Of a stretch of DNA of 64,000 bases, positions 61,499-64,000 are shown one piece after another. The stretch spans positions 153,480 through 217,479 of the forward strand of contig NZ_NSGG01000013.1 of assembly GCF_002295065.1 (NCBI RefSeq). Reading direction: 5' to 3'. Numbering within the stretch: the stretch's first letter is position 1; every line of letters begins with the position of its first letter. Position numbers and translations under genes: made by a program. The notes below the pieces were generated by a model. That model ran no database searches. It saw only the letters and a list, made by a program, of their open reading frames with translations, and was not told where the DNA came from. The DNA is from Mesorhizobium sp. WSM3859 (GTDB lineage: Bacteria > Pseudomonadota > Alphaproteobacteria > Rhizobiales > Rhizobiaceae).

Positions 61499-64000
61499 AT
61501 CTTGGCCGTATGCTGTTGATGGTTCGAGTCGTCGTACAGGATGTTGATCGTGCCGGCGGCAGGTGCGTTCGTCAGTTGCGCCACGTCGACGAAGTTGGCG
61601 CCGCCGGTTGTGCCGTTGGTGTCGACACTCAGTGTCTTCGTGCCGGCATCATAGTGCACGTAGTCGGCGATGTTGCCTCCCGCCGCCGTCTCGAACAGCG
61701 ACGACAGATCGATCTTGTCGCCTTCGGAGCCATGGTAGTCGGTGATCAAGTCCTTGATGTCGAGGCTATCGAGCTTAAACGTGTCGGCGCCCGAAGTGCC
61801 GGCCATGGTCGATGTGGCCCCAGCGCAATCGAAATTGCCGAAGCCGATGTCGGCAACCGCGCCACTCTCGCCATTGGCGGTCGTGAACGTGGCTTCCCCA
61901 TAGGTCAGGACCGAGCCGTCGGCAGAAATTGACTGATGATTGTCGCTCTCGAGTCCGATCTCGACGATACCCAGCGCGGCAAGGCTCTTGAACTCGCCCG
62001 CATCCGATACGCCGTTGCCGTTGGCATCCTGCCAGACGCCGAATTGCGCGAAGTCGTGGTCTGCGGCGGTCAGCTTGCCGTCATGATTCGTATCGTAGAC
62101 CTGCTCAAGTGCGGCAAGGTCGGTCGCAGCCCCCGCGGCGTGTTGGGTGAAGACGATTTCTGAACCGTTGTTCACCTTGCCATCGCCATTAAGGTCGATC
62201 GCCAGAATGCCGTCATGCGGATCGACCCACGCAGTCTTCGATGCGACGCCGTCGCCGTTATAGTCGAACGATACCGTCGAATGCGTGAGATCGGTCGTCT
62301 GGACGCCATCGTGGTTGAGATCGAGCACCACCGGGGTGGCGACGGCGAAAGGCGTCAAACCGTCCTGCACGTGAACGGTGAAATTCGCTGTCCCGGTCTG
62401 GTCACCATCGGCATCCGTTAGCTGCAGCGTTACCGGAATTGTATGGTCGACTGTAGTCGATGTTACTCCGAGGTCGGTGAGGTTGAGCTTGGTCTTGCCC
62501 GACGACTCGTATGCGTCGACCCAGGCGATCTGCAGTCCGGCCGGCGCATTGATCGTCAGCGCCGTCGCTCCGGTCGTGGGGACGAAGGAAGCCGTGCTGC
62601 CGTCCGTGTAGTGGGCGACGAACTCGACCTTGTTGCTCGCGCTGACCGCATCGAAAGAGAACTTGGCATAGCTGACATTTGCTATGGTGATGGCCGGCGG
62701 TGTGTAGGGCCCGGCGCCGTCATAGTCGTTCGGCGTGCCAAAGTCGAACCGCATGAACTCGCCGGCGTCGAAATTGTTGTTGGCAAGACCCCAACCGACG
62801 TTTGAACCGTTGACGTTGTTTGTTTGCGTCAGCGCCGGATTACCACCGGCAAGCCAGGCAGCCTCATGGGCTCCGGTGAAGATTCCGCCGGCATCGGTCG
62901 GCGACCAGCCGGTCACCATTACGACATTCTGGCCTCCCGCCGTCACGACAATGGAATTGCTGGGGCCGGAGCCGAAAGAGCCGCTCGAGGCGATGGAGAC
63001 ATTGGAGACCGTGCCGTCCAGCGGCGCCAGCAGATCGAAGGTATATTGCCCCGACGTGCCGGCCGCGGTGTTCACGGTGATGGTGAAAACCGCCGTGTCG
63101 CCTGCATCATGGCTTCCGTTGTTGTTGTTGTCGGCATAGGCCGTCAGCACGTTGCCGACCTGTTCCGTGACCAGATTGTGCCCATTCGAGGTCAGGCCGG
63201 TCGTATTGGCCGTGATCGTCATGGCGGTCCCTACGCCATCGGCGCCGGGGACGAGATTGATGGCCCCGACGGCCGGTGTCTGCGCGGGGTCGTTGTTGGC
63301 CTGCTGGCTCTGGACGCTGTTCAGGGTCGGCACGTCGTCGACGATGTTGACGGAGAGTGTGCCGGTTGCGTTCTGGCCGTCCTGGTCGGTGAGCGAGACG
63401 CTCATGTTCTCGAACAGGCTGTTGGTGCCCTGGACTGAGGCATGCGCCTCGTTGTCGTTGAGCGTGTAGGTGTAGCTGACGACGCCGGTTGCGGCATTGT
63501 AGCCGGTCACGGTGAGCGTGTTGCCGAGCGCGGTGGTGAAGGAGCCGGCGCTGAAGACGCCGTTGGTGATGAAGGCGTGGCCGTCGATGCTGAGCGAGGC
63601 GATGCCGTCGGGCGAGGTGATGGTGAAGGTGCCGCCCTGCGTGGTGCTTTCCTTGGAGGTGTCGGAGCCGGCCGATTCACCCGCGCCACGGCTGGCCAGG
63701 AGGTCGTCCTCGTTGACGGTGACGTCGCCGCCATTGGCGGCCGGCGTCAGGTCGGTGATGGTCGGCGGCGTGTTGCCGATCGAGATCGTCAGCGTGGTGT
63801 GCGAGGTGTCGCCGTCGGCGTCCTTGATGGTGTAGGTGAAGACGTCGTCATGGCCGCCGGGGCTGCCGGCATCGCGGGTATAGCTGTAGGAGCCGTCGGC
63901 ATTGAGCGTCAGCTTGCCGTAGGTGCCCTGGATCTGGATGCCCAGCGTCGCGGTATTGTCGAGGGCGGCATTGGTGTCGCCGGCGACGACGCCGACCACG
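61495..64000 (-). CDS. Large VCBS/RTX-type adhesin secreted by a type I system (partial, N-terminus off the right edge)
   Basis: The C-terminal 835 residues of a large protein are visible. It has VCBS/cadherin-like repeats (VFTYTIKDADGDTSHTTLTI, VTLQLTDADGDQTGTANFTV), a carbohydrate- or calcium-binding-like block, calcium loops DLNHDGVQTTDLTH, DLNGDGKVNNGSE, DTNHDGKLTAADHD and DANGNGVSDAGE, and an ending with GTSGADTFKLDS, the type I secretion C-terminal target (VCA0849 type). It likely acts as a surface adhesin in biofilm or plant attachment. Only the 3' end is in the window. Confidence 0.88.
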   Translation of the reverse strand, partial: VVGVVAGDTNAALDNTATLGIQIQGTYGKLTLNADGSYSYTRDAGSPGGHDDVFTYTIKDADGDTSHTTLTISIGNTPPTITDLTPAANGGDVTVNEDDLLASRGAGESAGSDTSKESTTQGGTFTITSPDGIASLSIDGHAFITNGVFSAGSFTTALGNTLTVTGYNAATGVVSYTYTLNDNEAHASVQGTNSLFENMSVSLTDQDGQNATGTLSVNIVDDVPTLNSVQSQQANNDPAQTPAVGAINLVPGADGVGTAMTITANTTGLTSNGHNLVTEQVGNVLTAYADNNNNGSHDAGDTAVFTITVNTAAGTSGQYTFDLLAPLDGTVSNVSIASSGSFGSGPSNSIVVTAGGQNVVMVTGWSPTDAGGIFTGAHEAAWLAGGNPALTQTNNVNGSNVGWGLANNNFDAGEFMRFDFGTPNDYDGAGPYTPPAITIANVSYAKFSFDAVSASNKVEFVAHYTDGSTASFVPTTGATALTINAPAGLQIAWVDAYESSGKTKLNLTDLGVTSTTVDHTIPVTLQLTDADGDQTGTANFTVHVQDGLTPFAVATPVVLDLNHDGVQTTDLTHSTVSFDYNGDGVASKTAWVDPHDGILAIDLNGDGKVNNGSEIVFTQHAAGAATDLAALEQVYDTNHDGKLTAADHDFAQFGVWQDANGNGVSDAGEFKSLAALGIVEIGLESDNHQSISADGSVLTYGEATFTTANGESGAVADIGFGNFDCAGATSTMAGTSGADTFKLDSLDIKDLITDYHGSEGDKIDLSSLFETAAGGNIADYVHYDAGTKTLSVDTNGTTGGANFVDVAQLTNAPAAGTINILYDDSNHQQHTAKI

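Overview
The window reads as chromosomal DNA of a GC-rich alphaproteobacterium of the order Rhizobiales, most like Mesorhizobium or a close relative. The reasons are the housekeeping block infA, maf, yacG, tRNA-Phe, hisD, UPF0262, DUF2948 and murA, the rhizobial (imp-type) order of type VI secretion genes, a Tad pilus locus with a CtrA-like box, and dispersed palindromic repeats with the AGCATGATC core. The genus is an inference; no marker gene here fixes it.

Layout. (1) 1-11.2 kb: a type VI secretion locus. fha (cut by the left edge), tssG, tssF, tssE, hcp, tssC, tssB and tssA run on the minus strand, with clpV divergent on the plus strand. Membrane-complex genes and vgrG must lie outside the window. 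(2) 11.2-19.4 kb: one tightly overlapping minus-strand operon of eight genes. It encodes a two-protein Rieske oxygenase in which the iron-sulfur domain and the catalytic domain are on separate polypeptides, a glutathione transferase, an ATZ/TRZ-family deaminase close to 8-oxoguanine deaminase, and a BMP-type nucleoside/purine ABC importer. It looks like uptake and breakdown of a purine or similar heterocycle. (3) 19.6-27.5 kb: core genes, tRNA-Phe, an exact 57-bp, five-copy tandem array of a palindromic repeat, and tRNA-Thr.

(4) 27.5-42.5 kb: an apparent genomic island inserted in the 3' end of tRNA-Thr(GGT). The last 29 bp of the tRNA region are repeated exactly at 42492-42520, just before tRNA-Cys. 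Inside are a bufferin-type operon (DUF2282 precursor peptide, DUF692 MNIO enzyme, DUF2063 partner, DoxX, NAD(P)H:quinone oxidoreductase-like protein), a degenerate patatin, a cupin/MFS/DUF302 operon, a bdhA/patatin/NDH-2/peroxiredoxin operon, and three similar LysR regulators. Five promoter regions in the island share one motif, TATC-N17-GCATT, that fits a LysR-type site. This suggests the whole island is one regulon for redox or metal stress. No integrase was found.

(5) 42.6-46.4 kb: tRNA-Cys, a degenerate GGDEF membrane protein, a nuclease-like protein, an L,D-transpeptidase and two unknown proteins. (6) 46.3-58.3 kb: a complete Tad/Flp pilus locus in two divergent arms around a 494-bp intergenic region. 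(7) 58.3-64 kb: a PAP2-family membrane protein, a small membrane ORF, a LpoA/LivJ-like lipoprotein, a small secreted cysteine protein, and the C-terminal end of a large VCBS/RTX adhesin secreted by a type I system (cut by the right edge).

All identifications come from reading translated sequence and motifs; no database search was run.
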